Of a stretch of DNA of 29,322 nt, positions 1 through 8,750 are shown piece after piece. Source of the DNA: JBJHAX01 sp050480705 (lineage in GTDB: Bacteria; Actinomycetota; Nitriliruptoria; Nitriliruptorales; Nitriliruptoraceae); contig JBJHAX010000025.1 in NCBI GenBank assembly GCA_050480705.1, forward strand, positions 1 through 29,322, in the 5' to 3' direction. The notes under the pieces are model-generated. The model saw only the letters and a program-made list of their open reading frames with translations, was not told where the DNA came from and did not search any database. Position 1 is the stretch's first letter. Every line of letters starts with the position of its first letter. A program made the position numbers and the translations under genes.

Positions 1-795
1 CTGGCTCGGCGGGACGCGAGCACCGATTGCCAAGACGTGCCAAAGCAGGTCGCCGAGCCATTCCACCAATGCTCCGGTCAATGGCACGACCGGGTCGTCG
101 GCGAAGCAGGTTCGCGTCAGCGTCCCCAACATTCCTGCGATGTCGCCAACCTTCATCGCATCGAGTTGTGACAACAGCTGCCGAACGTCGGTGGAATCGG
201 TGCTCTTCGCCACAGCCGGGTCCACGCCCAGTGCTTCGAGCTGGCGAGTCTGATCGCGGCTGAGCGCGCGCTTGTCGCACAGGGCTCCCATCGCGTCCGC
301 GAGTCCGAGGGCTCGTTCGACTGCATGCCTGGCCTTGGCAAGATGCTCGGCCTGCTCCGCAGTCACCGCCGGGTCGTCCCGGTGGGCCCGGCCGGGAACC
401 TCGTACCAGTCGATCACTGGAACGACGCCTGAGGCGACGAGGGCACCCAGCGAACGTGACGACTCGTAGTAAGCGGTCAGGATCTCTTTGGCGAGCATCG
501 TGCGCAGGCGATCCACGTCCGGCATGTCGGGATTCGTCTGTTGGTCGATCCTGTGGTCGTCGATGCGGTCGAGCCGAACGGTCTCGTCGCTCAGCTTCGA
601 TCGCCAGTAGCGGATGAGGAAGTCCGTCTCGTGTGGATTGGCCACCGACAACAGCTGGCGCGCATGCCCCGTGACCGTCGCCCAGCCTGGGTCATCGGGG
701 TCGTCGTATCCGATGCGGTGGCACCCGGGGCCCCAGACGACGACGGGGCGCCCCAACGCGAAGAGTTCCTGAAGCTGCGCCCATTCAGCGACCAC
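1..795 (-). CDS. Unknown protein, C-terminus beyond the window
   Basis: Reading leftward from a GTG at 795, the frame stays open to the window edge (265 codons seen). A strong GGGAGGAG ribosome-binding site lies about 6 bases upstream, and the start overlaps the end of the ATP-grasp gene by 11 bases, so it is translationally coupled as third gene of the radical SAM/ATP-grasp operon. The protein begins VVAEWAQLQELFALGR and has an early hydrophobic stretch (PVVVWGPGCH). The rest is soluble, mixed helical sequence. I recognise no domain. It is probably an accessory factor for the two upstream enzymes, inferred only from coupling. The codon pattern matches its neighbours, so I am confident it is coding but not of its function. 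Confidence 0.7.
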   Translation of the reverse strand, partial: MVAEWAQLQELFALGRPVVVWGPGCHRIGYDDPDDPGWATVTGHARQLLSVANPHETDFLIRYWRSKLSDETVRLDRIDDHRIDQQTNPDMPDVDRLRTMLAKEILTAYYESSRSLGALVASGVVPVIDWYEVPGRAHRDDPAVTAEQAEHLAKARHAVERALGLADAMGALCDKRALSRDQTRQLEALGVDPAVAKSTDSTDVRQLLSQLDAMKVGDIAGMLGTLTRTCFADDPVVPLTGALVEWLGDLLWHVLAIGARVPPSQ

Positions 796-2155
796 TCGTT
801 CTCCTCCCGGTTTCCCGATCCGCCTCGGGAGACAACGAGTTGTGCACGCACCGCACCTCGCGTTCGACCGGCTCTTCGAGCTCGAAACCCGAGCGGGTCA
901 CCTGACGATCGATGACGAGACGCACGAGTACGCCACCTGGCGCCACCGGCGTCGTCGGCACGAGGGTGGCACGTGCCCCGTGGCGCCGCCCGTTGTTCAA
1001 CGGCGTGTGCCGGACACTAACCGTTTCGGCGGTCGTGTTGTGCACGATCACCTGAGAATGCGGCGGCTGCCGTTCGCGCCAGGCGGACAGTGGCAGCCCC
1101 GCGTCTTCGGGGACGATGCCGAGGAACGCCGCGAGATGGTCCAACAGGAGGTCGGGCTCGCCGATCTCGCGCGCGATCGCGGCTCCGAGGCTGCTCGATC
1201 CCTGGAAGCGGGGGTTGACCTCCGTAAACACGACCCGGTCGTCGGCGACGAGTGCGTCGACGCCGAACGCGCCCCGGTAGCGCTCCTGATGCAGCCATCC
1301 GCCGACGACCCGACACATTCGGTCCAGCTCGTCGATGCGCGTCGCGGGCAGGTCGTTGATCGCAGCGAAGTCGTTGCCGCAGAATCCGAACATGCGATCG
1401 GTGCAATTGGCGAGGCCGATCAGTTGCACGCTCGGCGCGTGCAGGCGGATGGCGCCGTCGTCGAACACGCATCCGCCGACGTTCACGGGGACTGCGTCGT
1501 GGATATGGGGAGCGATCGCGACGAACGGTTCCCCACTGTTCTCGATCGCGGTGTGCACCTCGTCGGCCGACGTCGCCATCGTGATCCCCACACCGCCCGA
1601 GTCCCGGCTCGTGCGCACGACGACGGGACCGCTCGCCAGGCGCCGAACCACGCGAGGTCCCTGGTTGGCGCCGACGTAGACCCAGTCGGGTGTGGCGACT
1701 CCGAGTTGGCGTAGCGACGTCTCGATCCACGGCTTGTGCTCGAACGAGCGCTGCCGATCGGCGTGCAATCCGGCGAGCAGCATTGATTCGGACATCGAGA
1801 AGGCGAGGTCGGAAATGAATCCACCGGAGCGGTACACCATGACAACACAGGGGCGGCTCACCGCGTTCTGGACGACAGCACGGAATGCATCGGCGGACGA
1901 CGACGCATCCAGGTCGAGGTCGTAGCGGTCGAGATCGACACGCTGTCCGGCCAGTTCCTCGAGCGCCACGTTCGCCGCCGGTTCGAGACTCGCACTACGA
2001 GCCGGCGCGGAGATCGAGTAGCTGCCGCCGAACTCCGGGATGCTGAGCAGGCTCTCCGCATCCTCGCCACGGATGCCGAACCAGAGCAACGAACGAGAGT
2101 CGAGCGCGCTCCTGATCGTGGCGAGTTGCGCCATGATGCGATCCGCCGACGTCAC
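785..2155 (-). CDS. ATP-grasp domain protein
   Basis: 456 aa from a GTG whose GTGA overlaps the stop of the radical SAM gene, with GGAGG upstream. A longer ATG start (22 residues more) would lie wholly inside the upstream gene and is rejected. The N-terminal half has a Rossmann-like preATP-grasp region. The ATP-grasp fold follows: the lid/lysine-loop region at about 177-192 (GPVVVRTSRDSGGVGI) and the metal/ATP-binding strand at about 294-322 (RGAFGVDALV, then FTEVNPRFQGSS with E312 and N314). Family members ligate a carboxylate to an amine or thiol via an acyl phosphate. The substrate is not readable from the sequence. The C-terminal 110 residues are extra and unrecognised. Coupling to a radical SAM enzyme suggests joint modification of a peptide or small molecule. 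Confidence 0.85.
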   Translation of the reverse strand: MTSADRIMAQLATIRSALDSRSLLWFGIRGEDAESLLSIPEFGGSYSISAPARSASLEPAANVALEELAGQRVDLDRYDLDLDASSSADAFRAVVQNAVSRPCVVMVYRSGGFISDLAFSMSESMLLAGLHADRQRSFEHKPWIETSLRQLGVATPDWVYVGANQGPRVVRRLASGPVVVRTSRDSGGVGITMATSADEVHTAIENSGEPFVAIAPHIHDAVPVNVGGCVFDDGAIRLHAPSVQLIGLANCTDRMFGFCGNDFAAINDLPATRIDELDRMCRVVGGWLHQERYRGAFGVDALVADDRVVFTEVNPRFQGSSSLGAAIAREIGEPDLLLDHLAAFLGIVPEDAGLPLSAWRERQPPHSQVIVHNTTAETVSVRHTPLNNGRRHGARATLVPTTPVAPGGVLVRLVIDRQVTRSGFELEEPVEREVRCVHNSLSPEADRETGRRTSGR

Positions 2156-3282
2156 GCTGCCTCCGTGTCCGCTGCGATGTCCCAGGGAAACGTCAGGGTG
2201 TTGTGCTGGCAGGGAACGCATCGAGGGCCGAGCATCGGTTCGGCGCGGTCGACGATCTCACGTGACGCGGCGAGCGCCTCGGCCAGCAGGAACTCGTCTG
2301 GAGGAGCCGCGTCCGCGAGCGCGGTCGCCCTCGCGGGACGGAACGGGCTGAGAACAGGGTCGCACCCCAGGTCGGTGAGCCATGTGACCCCCGCCAGCGT
2401 GCGCTCGATCGGCTCGAGGCCGATGATGATCAACGATCGGACCGCACCGACACCAAGGCGGTCGACCGCATGACGAATCATGCGTTCGAGGTGGGGCCGG
2501 GCAAGGCGGTGCTTGCGCGGAAGGTGGCGCTCGCCGGCGTCGTCGGAGAATGCCTCGACGTTGATCGAGAACCCGGTCACTCCGGCATCGATCATCCGAT
2601 CGATGAACGCGGCCCCGTCAGGGGTGGGCGACATCATGATGTCGACGTCGAAGATTGGTGCGCCTGCAGTCGATCGTTCGGTCACATGACGAACGATCGC
2701 TTCGCACGCGTCAGCAAAGTACTGCTGGTGCGCCGCTGCGGCGCCGGGCGAACCGCCACTGATCATGAGGTGTCGGGTCGGAAGCGTGGTGTCGCGACGC
2801 GCGATGTCGATGGCGCGGATCAGTTGATCAACAGGTCTGCGCTGGTAGCGAAGCCCTGCGAGGTCGCAGAAGGCGCAGTCATACGCGCAGCCGACGATCG
2901 GTGAGACGCGAATCCGGTCCGCATGCGACATGGCGGTGTCGGTTACCGGCGTTCCTGTGTCGTCGACGGCGTCGAGGTATCCGGGTAGCGGGACGACGCG
3001 CACGATCTCGACTTCGTCCTCGTCGAGTTCCAGCGCGAGCGTGTCGCCGGTGCGGACCAGACGGAGTCGTGCGCCGGCGCACATCGGCTCGTCGAACGGC
3101 GCGTTGACCATCACGCCGTGCGGGAGTTCGAGCGTGATCCCGCCTGTCGTCGCGTACTCGTGGATCGTGAGGGACGCCGGGCCACCGAGTTCGCTCAGAA
3201 CGTTGTCATCGACCTGAAGCCCTCCCGCCAGCGCCGCGATCTTGATGCGCTCGAGCTGTGCGTGCTCCTGTTCGAGAGTCAT
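2152..3282 (-). CDS. Radical SAM domain protein
   Basis: 376 aa. The chosen ATG at 3282 is preceded by GGGGAGGC. An ORF extension of 12 codons upstream has no such site. After about 125 residues of N-terminal beta-rich sequence comes the 4Fe-4S cluster motif CxxxCxxC (C132, C136, C139, within GCAYDCAFCDL), then a SAM-binding GG-type stretch (MISGGSPG) and repeated beta-alpha units of a partial TIM barrel. A C-terminal CVPCQHNT motif could hold an auxiliary metal or cluster. No SPASM seven-Cys pattern is seen. It heads a leftward operon, overlapping the ATP-grasp gene by GTGA. The chemistry is unknown. The separate divergent lanthipeptide locus starts nearby, so a role in peptide modification is possible but only inferred. 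Confidence 0.87.
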   Translation of the reverse strand: MTLEQEHAQLERIKIAALAGGLQVDDNVLSELGGPASLTIHEYATTGGITLELPHGVMVNAPFDEPMCAGARLRLVRTGDTLALELDEDEVEIVRVVPLPGYLDAVDDTGTPVTDTAMSHADRIRVSPIVGCAYDCAFCDLAGLRYQRRPVDQLIRAIDIARRDTTLPTRHLMISGGSPGAAAAHQQYFADACEAIVRHVTERSTAGAPIFDVDIMMSPTPDGAAFIDRMIDAGVTGFSINVEAFSDDAGERHLPRKHRLARPHLERMIRHAVDRLGVGAVRSLIIIGLEPIERTLAGVTWLTDLGCDPVLSPFRPARATALADAAPPDEFLLAEALAASREIVDRAEPMLGPRCVPCQHNTLTFPWDIAADTEAA

Positions 3283-3466
3283 ATGCCTCCCCAGGCCTCG
3301 GCGACCCCGACGATCCAATCAAGCACGTGCGTTCGCGTCAGGCGGTCACGCCCGCGAGGTGTCCCGGAGCGGGCAGGCCTTCCACGCCGGACCTTCTTGG
3401 TTCCGCGACACGCGTAAGTCTAGGTCCGCCGATCAGATCATCCCGTCGGAAGCATGCCACCCGCGG

Positions 3467-3481
3467 CCGCCACGGTGGCGG
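3467..3481. promoter_or_regulatory. Small inverted repeat in divergent intergenic region
   Basis: A perfect 6-bp stem (CCGCCA/TGGCGG) with a 3-base loop lies in the 281-bp space between the leftward radical SAM gene and the rightward DUF4258-like gene. This is where both promoters must sit. It may be an operator half-site pair, but such a short GC palindrome is easily found by chance. No convincing -35/-10 pair was found around it. Confidence 0.2.
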
Positions 3482-3563
3482 TCACGCGATTGGGTCGCTC
3501 GTTCGTGTCACACCGACGCAGTCGCGGTCGTTCCTTGATCGTCACCACACAGGGAGCGACTTC

Positions 3564-3830
3564 GTGAGATCCCTCGATGAGCACTGGCGGATGACCCGCC
3601 ACGCCGATCAACGACGCATCGAAATGGGGCTGACGAGCGACGATGTCCGCACAGCCCTGCTCGACCCAATCGAGCAGTACGCGAACAAATCGCACACACC
3701 GCAGGGTCGGTGGATCCGTCGGGGAGGCAGCGGTGTGTGCGTGGTCGACGAGCCGACGCAGCACGTCGTCGTGACGGTGTTGTGGGACGGCGCGGTCAAT
3801 CGCGACCGCAACGACAGGTCGGTGCGATGA
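3564..3830 (+). CDS. DUF4258-like small protein
   Basis: 88 aa from a GTG with AGGGAG eight bases upstream. The longer open frame upstream has poor coding character. The pattern matches the DUF4258 family as I know it: an N-terminal 'T-x-H-A-x-x-R' helix (MTRHADQRRIEMG), a 'S-x-D-D-V-x-x-A-L-x-D-P' helix, then a beta sheet (WIRRGGSGVCVVDEPTQHVVVTVLWDG). DUF4258 members are compact and often compared with RelE/BrnT-like toxins, but many have no shown activity. The next gene begins in an ATGA overlap with this stop, so the two are translationally coupled. No antitoxin-like gene is adjacent. It leads the array containing the lanthipeptide genes. Confidence 0.72.
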   Translation: MRSLDEHWRMTRHADQRRIEMGLTSDDVRTALLDPIEQYANKSHTPQGRWIRRGGSGVCVVDEPTQHVVVTVLWDGAVNRDRNDRSVR

Positions 3831-4777
3831 CTCCTCACGAGTTCATCCTGCCCCACGACGGTGGTTCCGGTGCCGTCGACGAGCGGTCCGCACCATCCGC
3901 CAGCGCCCCTGATACGGCACGGCTGCGCCCTTCGACGACCCGCTCCTCGAGCGAGCAGAGTTGTGCCCGACGCTACGCCCGCCGGCTGGCTGCCGTCTTC
4001 GCAGGTTCGGATGCTGTGCGTCGACGGCTGCACGGCACGCAGCGCACCTGCTGGGTCGACTGCGACGGATCAGCGGTCACCTTGCGCACTCTGCCGGGCG
4101 ACCCGGCGTGTGACGGCGCGTGCATGGAGGCGTGCTTCGAGGCGCTCGAACGGCTGCTGCAGCGCTTTGGTGAGGATCTCACCGATCAGCGGTGCCGCGG
4201 CCTGGCGTCGAACGAAGTCGACAGCGTCCTTCGTCGATGGGACGGAGACCGAGGCCTCTACGTCCGGCTCGACCGACTTGATCCCGACCGGCCGGGGACG
4301 TTCGTCGCAACCGAGACATCCCGTGCCCCGGTCGCTCCCGCTTGGTACCGCGACGCGTTGCGTGACCATGCGAGCCGCAGGCGCGCCCATCGGCTGCTCT
4401 GGTTCGCCCGCAGCGCCGACGTCGCCTACGACTGTGTCTTTCCGATCGAGCGGTGGGCCGACGAGGACGGCCTGACCGTGCGCGAAGAGCAACAACTCGT
4501 TGCGAGCATCGTCCAACGGCTATCCGACGCGCGACCCGACTTCGTTGAAGCCAACATCGAGCGGCCGCTCGCAGCGAAACGATGGTTCGGCGTCCCGACC
4601 GGACAGGACGCGATCTCCACCTCCTGCGACCTCGTAGCTGATGCCGCCCTCGATGCGCTCACCGTCGAGGATCGCCGAACGGCCACGTCGCTGGCCGGCG
4701 GCGACGAAGGCGATGTCAGCGACATTCGCCTCGATCGAGCGTTCGAAGGATTGCGACCATGGACGGATGCCGCGTGA
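3827..4777 (+). CDS. Unknown protein upstream of lanthipeptide precursor
   Basis: 316 aa, starting in an ATGA overlap with the DUF4258-like gene. The first 45 residues are Ser/Ala/Pro-rich and probably disordered. The rest is a soluble alpha/beta sequence with several Cys (for example RTCWVDCDG at about 72-80 and DPACDGACMEACFEAL at about 91-106). The Cys-rich segment could bind metal, but the spacing is not a known ribbon. No signal peptide or membrane segment is visible. It ends 98 bp before the lanthipeptide precursor gene. I do not recognise a family. From position it may belong to the lanthipeptide locus or form a two-gene unit with the upstream small protein. Confidence 0.75.
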   Translation: MTPHEFILPHDGGSGAVDERSAPSASAPDTARLRPSTTRSSSEQSCARRYARRLAAVFAGSDAVRRRLHGTQRTCWVDCDGSAVTLRTLPGDPACDGACMEACFEALERLLQRFGEDLTDQRCRGLASNEVDSVLRRWDGDRGLYVRLDRLDPDRPGTFVATETSRAPVAPAWYRDALRDHASRRRAHRLLWFARSADVAYDCVFPIERWADEDGLTVREEQQLVASIVQRLSDARPDFVEANIERPLAAKRWFGVPTGQDAISTSCDLVADAALDALTVEDRRTATSLAGGDEGDVSDIRLDRAFEGLRPWTDAA

Positions 4778-4875
4778 TGCCGACAGACCGGCGCCCGCTA
4801 GCGGTCGCGGAATCGTCCGTCAGGGTGCACAACCGGCCTCGACGAACGTCGTTCAGGCCCAGGAACGAGGAGAAG

Positions 4876-5064
4876 ATGACTGTGGATACACGATCACCGA
4901 TCACCGGACTGGTCGCGAGCAGCGGGACGGCGATGGAGTCCCTCACGCCGGTCGACCCGGCCGATCTTGCGGCGCCGTCATCGACGTTGGTCAGCTATCG
5001 GGGAACGAACATCAGTGCCACGACCGGCTGCCGGCAGTGCTGCTGCCGGCAGAGCCGCGTCTAG
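4876..5064 (+). CDS. Candidate class II lanthipeptide precursor (LanA)
   Basis: 62 aa, ATG at 4876 with GAGGAGAAG directly upstream. The ORF ends 7 bp before the likely LanM start, the expected place for a substrate gene. The N-terminal half is acidic and Cys-free (residues 1-34, containing ESLTPVDPADLAA), like a leader. The C-terminal half (about 35-62) is rich in Ser/Thr (S35, S36, T37, S40, T44, S47, T49, T50) followed by a Cys cluster C52, C55, C56, C57 and a basic end. That is enough for up to four (methyl)lanthionine rings. No double-Gly cleavage site is present, so the leader boundary is uncertain. No similar named lantibiotic comes to mind. Confidence 0.75.
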   Translation: MTVDTRSPITGLVASSGTAMESLTPVDPADLAAPSSTLVSYRGTNISATTGCRQCCCRQSRV

Positions 5065-5071
5065 TTCCGAC

Positions 5072-7963
5072 GTGGCCACCCGCCACGCGCCAGCCGCTGA
5101 CGATGCCGTCGTGCTCGAGGCGCTCGCACCCTTGGCGCGTCGAGATGTCTTGCGTGCAGTCGCGGCGACACGACTCGACGATGGTCGGCGGCTCGCCGAC
5201 CTTCCGCCGGGTCTCGCCGAGGATGTGCGCCGTGACCTGACGGCATGGATCGTGCGCGAGGTCGTCAGTGCCGTCGCGCAGCGGTTGCACGAACGCCGCA
5301 TCGAGGCAGCGCGCGGTCGGGTGGTCACCGAGGGCCTTGCGCCGGTCGCGGTGTCGGATGTCTGGTGCACCATCATCGACGAGGCGCAGGCCGGCGGTCT
5401 GGGGGGTGTACTCGGGCCTGGACGGGGGGTCGGTGCGAAACGTGCACTGGGCATGCTCACGAGACGGGCGAGCTTCCTCGCCGGCGCCCTCAACGACTTG
5501 TGCGGGGCGGGACCAGACATCACATCACTGGGCTGGTCGGCCACGACGCTCGAACACGTGCGCCTCGCTGACACCGGCTCGGATCCACACAACGGACAGG
5601 CCACGGTGCTCGTCTTCTCACACCATGATGAGCGAGTCGTGTACAAGCCGCGCCGCATCGACGCCGACCTGCTTGTGCACGAACTTCTCGGAATCATCGA
5701 GTGGCACGCGGGCCGCCAGTTGTTCCGGCTACCGAAATGTGTCGGAAGCGCCGACCACGGCTGGTTCGAGTACGTGAGCGCATGCCCTCTGCAGTCCAGC
5801 GACGACCGCCGCCGGTACCTGCGTAACTTCGGCCATCTGCTGGGGGCTGCGTGGGTGCTGCGCATCACGGACCTCCACGCAGAGAACCTCGTCTCGGTCG
5901 GGTCCTGGCCCGTGCTCATTGACGCGGAGACACTTCTCCAACCTGCGTTGTGTACGGCGTCGGACCGCACCCTGGGTGGCGGCGACGACGCCTTCTCTGT
6001 GCTCGACACGCTGCTGCTTCCCGACGTCGAAGGCGGCGAGGCGCGACGTTGGGACAGCAGCGGCCTCGCAGGGACGACCGGAGCTGCAACCGACGCACCG
6101 CAACTGCGTGTCGTCGATGCGGGATGCGACCGCATGACCACCGTGTGGGGGCGACAACGCCTTGGGAAGTTCTCGATCCACGCTGGCGTGCTCCGAGACG
6201 CGGCTGGCGACGCGCGCCTCGTCGCGGACGGCTTCGCTGCAGCGGTGACCGCAGCTGCGCGGGCGAGCCGGGCTATCGCTGCGCGACTTGCCTGCGCGGG
6301 TGACACGCCACGTCGCGTCATCGTGCGCTCGACCGCTGCTTACGACCGTGTCCTCACGCGCGCACGGTCACCGTCGCTGTGGATTTCGGGCACAGAGCTT
6401 TCGACGGCTTGCGACGTCGGCGTCTCGCCGATCGCCGATGGTCTCGCAAGTGCACGGCGCCTTGTCGCAGACGCCGAACGCGCCCACCTGCTTCACGGCG
6501 ACGTGCCAAGATTCGAGGCAGGCCTCGTCGACGACGCGATCGCCACGCCGGCCGGTGCTGCGCGCGGGACCCTCGACGCGCCCGAGCCAGCGTCCGATGT
6601 CTCGGACGCACGGCGCGATCAGGAGCGCGCAGTCACCGTTGCGGCGATTCGGGTCGGTGCTGCCCGGCTAGGGAACCCGCCGGCGAACCTGCCGTCATCG
6701 GCCGGTCCCTCGTCGGCGTCGATCCTCGACTCGATTCGCTCGACCGTGAAGGTCATGCGGGACGAGGGCCTGCTGCCGGCGGCGTCCGATGGCCCCTGGT
6801 ACGGCCTGCAGGTCGACCCGTACCCACGGATGCGACGTCTCGGCTCCGGCCTCCACCACGGGACTCTTGGGGTCGCTGTCACCCTCGCTGCAGTGGCCCG
6901 TGTCGTGCCGGAGGAACGAGACTGGGTCGACGACCTGCTCCGCGGTCAGTTTGCGCGACTCCTGCGCAGCCACGCGGACGATCTCGTCGGGATTCCCGGC
7001 GCACTGGACGGTCACGCGTCTGCATTGCACGCCGTGGACCTCATCGAGGCCATCCGTCCCGGGATGGTTCCCGGCCTCGTGGTCAGTCGTCTTGTGCACG
7101 CCACCGCGAGCGAACTCGATCGGGCGTTGGCCGGTAACGAGATCTGTGATGTCGCGACAGGACTCGCGGGTTCCATGTCGGCGCTGCTCAATCATGTGGA
7201 ACCTCGCGGTCCGGGGCCACTGATCAAACGGACGGTCGCAGCTCTGCTGGCGTCCCAGCAGGCGGGCGGTGGCTGGCTCGACGACCGGCAACGACAGCTG
7301 TGCGGCGTGGCGCACGGGGCGGCGGGAATCGCTGCGGTGCTCGCACGCGCCGCTGCGATCCTGCCGGAGCACGGTGACCGCATCGCGCAAGCAGCACGTG
7401 CCGCCTGCGCGATGGAGGCCCGCGCCTGGTGTGCTGGGGACGAGCGGTGGCGCGATCTGCGCTTCAACCACCGGAGCCAGGATGGTGCGTTGAATGCGTG
7501 GTGTCACGGCGCCGCTGGGATTCTTCGCGCACGACTGGAAACCGGGTCGATGTGTCCCGATCTCGCCGAAGTGGTGACGACCGATGTCCGGCGCGCCGCA
7601 CGTGCGCTGGAGCGTCACCCCCAGGACAACGATCGCCTTTGTTGTGGGCGTTCGGGCGTGATCGACATCCTGCTCGACGCGCGCGACCACCCGGTGGTCG
7701 CAGACGCCACGACCGAAGTGGCCACGAACCTCGCCTCGGTGCTCGAGCGTGAGACCCGGGCACTCATGGAGGCGCTGCACGCACGGACACTGGAACTCGA
7801 GCCGGCGGCGTTCGAGGTCGGAGCCGGCCATCTCGTCGTCGGACTCATGCGCGGTGTGTGCGGACCTCTGTACACCGCCTCCCGGCTGGTCGATCCATCG
7901 CTTCCCTCCCCGCTGCCCGGGCCTGTGCCGTCGGTGCCCATTCAAAGTCACCGTCACACATGA
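5072..7963 (+). CDS. lanM: Class II lanthipeptide synthetase LanM
   Basis: About 963 aa from GTG 5072. GTG 5015, inside the precursor gene, is an alternative start with a somewhat better ribosome-binding site. The N-terminal dehydratase has kinase-like motifs: VYKPRR with K192, DLHAEN at 267-272 and IDAET from residue 283. It phosphorylates Ser/Thr of the precursor and eliminates phosphate. The C-terminal LanC-like cyclase carries CGVAHGAAG (C744, H748), NAWCHGAAG (C811) and LCCGRSG (C857, C858). The CCG form replaces the usual CHG zinc motif, giving three Cys ligands. Length and domain order are normal for LanM. The gene follows its probable substrate directly. No transporter or protease is seen nearby, so export and leader removal must use genes elsewhere or be unusual. 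Confidence 0.93.
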   Translation: MATRHAPAADDAVVLEALAPLARRDVLRAVAATRLDDGRRLADLPPGLAEDVRRDLTAWIVREVVSAVAQRLHERRIEAARGRVVTEGLAPVAVSDVWCTIIDEAQAGGLGGVLGPGRGVGAKRALGMLTRRASFLAGALNDLCGAGPDITSLGWSATTLEHVRLADTGSDPHNGQATVLVFSHHDERVVYKPRRIDADLLVHELLGIIEWHAGRQLFRLPKCVGSADHGWFEYVSACPLQSSDDRRRYLRNFGHLLGAAWVLRITDLHAENLVSVGSWPVLIDAETLLQPALCTASDRTLGGGDDAFSVLDTLLLPDVEGGEARRWDSSGLAGTTGAATDAPQLRVVDAGCDRMTTVWGRQRLGKFSIHAGVLRDAAGDARLVADGFAAAVTAAARASRAIAARLACAGDTPRRVIVRSTAAYDRVLTRARSPSLWISGTELSTACDVGVSPIADGLASARRLVADAERAHLLHGDVPRFEAGLVDDAIATPAGAARGTLDAPEPASDVSDARRDQERAVTVAAIRVGAARLGNPPANLPSSAGPSSASILDSIRSTVKVMRDEGLLPAASDGPWYGLQVDPYPRMRRLGSGLHHGTLGVAVTLAAVARVVPEERDWVDDLLRGQFARLLRSHADDLVGIPGALDGHASALHAVDLIEAIRPGMVPGLVVSRLVHATASELDRALAGNEICDVATGLAGSMSALLNHVEPRGPGPLIKRTVAALLASQQAGGGWLDDRQRQLCGVAHGAAGIAAVLARAAAILPEHGDRIAQAARAACAMEARAWCAGDERWRDLRFNHRSQDGALNAWCHGAAGILRARLETGSMCPDLAEVVTTDVRRAARALERHPQDNDRLCCGRSGVIDILLDARDHPVVADATTEVATNLASVLERETRALMEALHARTLELEPAAFEVGAGHLVVGLMRGVCGPLYTASRLVDPSLPSPLPGPVPSVPIQSHRHT

Positions 7964-8030
7964 CCCCGCGCGTCCGTTCCTTGCCACGACGGAGATTCCG
8001 GGCCCTGACGAATTGCAGCGGGAGGCGCAC

Positions 8031-8750
8031 ATGACGGACACGAACGCATCAGGACTCGTCCCCGCCGAACCTCGGCGTCGGTTGGCGCTGCCGGGAGGTG
8101 GGCTCCAGCGTCGCATGGCGCGTCGTGGTCGACGTGACGGTCGCCGCAGCATCCCCGCGGATGCGCATCACGGCTGGCCGACCCCCACACTCGTCGAACT
8201 GACCGAAGAGTCCCAGTGGGAGCTCCACCGACGCGGGGCGTTGTTCCACGCCGCCCTCCAAACGATCGACGCGTCGCTCGCCTCGGCAGAGGAAGCGGTG
8301 GTCCAGGCACGCGACGAACGCGACCGGATGGATGAGCGCCTCGACGACTTCGAACAGAAGGCGAACGAGGTCGGGAGTGTCGATCGGGCCAGCGGTGGCG
8401 CCGCCCGCGCCCTTCGGGCCGTGATCAGCGCCCGCAGCGAGGCTGCCACGGCGCAGGCGCGCCTCGATGCAGCACTCATTCGGCTCGCGGAGACGTGGGC
8501 GATTCGCCTTGACACAGCGGATGCCCACCGGGAGGCCGCTCGGACCTACCTCGGTCTGGTAGGTGGCCTCATGGCCATCTATTTCGATGCGAACCTGCGG
8601 GTTCGCCGTCCCGACGAGCGGGCCCGCGTCGCTGACCTCGTCCTTCCGGCCATCCCGGAACCCGACTGGATGCACGACGACGAAGAGCCACCGGCACAGA
8701 CTGCGAGACGCCTCGCGCGGTCAGTCATCGAGACGAGGAGCGACCGATGA
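8031..8750 (+). CDS. Coiled-coil protein of unknown function
   Basis: 239 aa from an ATG with GGGAGGC just upstream, 67 bp after LanM. The N-terminus is Arg-rich and low complexity (about residues 14-40). Residues about 58-175 are long charged helices with heptad-like Ala/Leu spacing (SAEEAVVQARDERDRMDERL), predicted coiled coil. A short hydrophobic patch (YLGLVGGLMAIYF at about 173-185) may contact the membrane or the next protein but is not a clear membrane span. The gene overlaps the next by ATGA, so the two products are probably made in equal amounts and interact. I do not recognise a family. Confidence 0.75.
   Translation: MTDTNASGLVPAEPRRRLALPGGGLQRRMARRGRRDGRRSIPADAHHGWPTPTLVELTEESQWELHRRGALFHAALQTIDASLASAEEAVVQARDERDRMDERLDDFEQKANEVGSVDRASGGAARALRAVISARSEAATAQARLDAALIRLAETWAIRLDTADAHREAARTYLGLVGGLMAIYFDANLRVRRPDERARVADLVLPAIPEPDWMHDDEEPPAQTARRLARSVIETRSDR

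Noticed and set aside
842..1714. 290-aa plus-strand ORF
   Set aside because: Shadow of the ATP-grasp gene on the other strand; Arg/Ala/His-rich with no domain.
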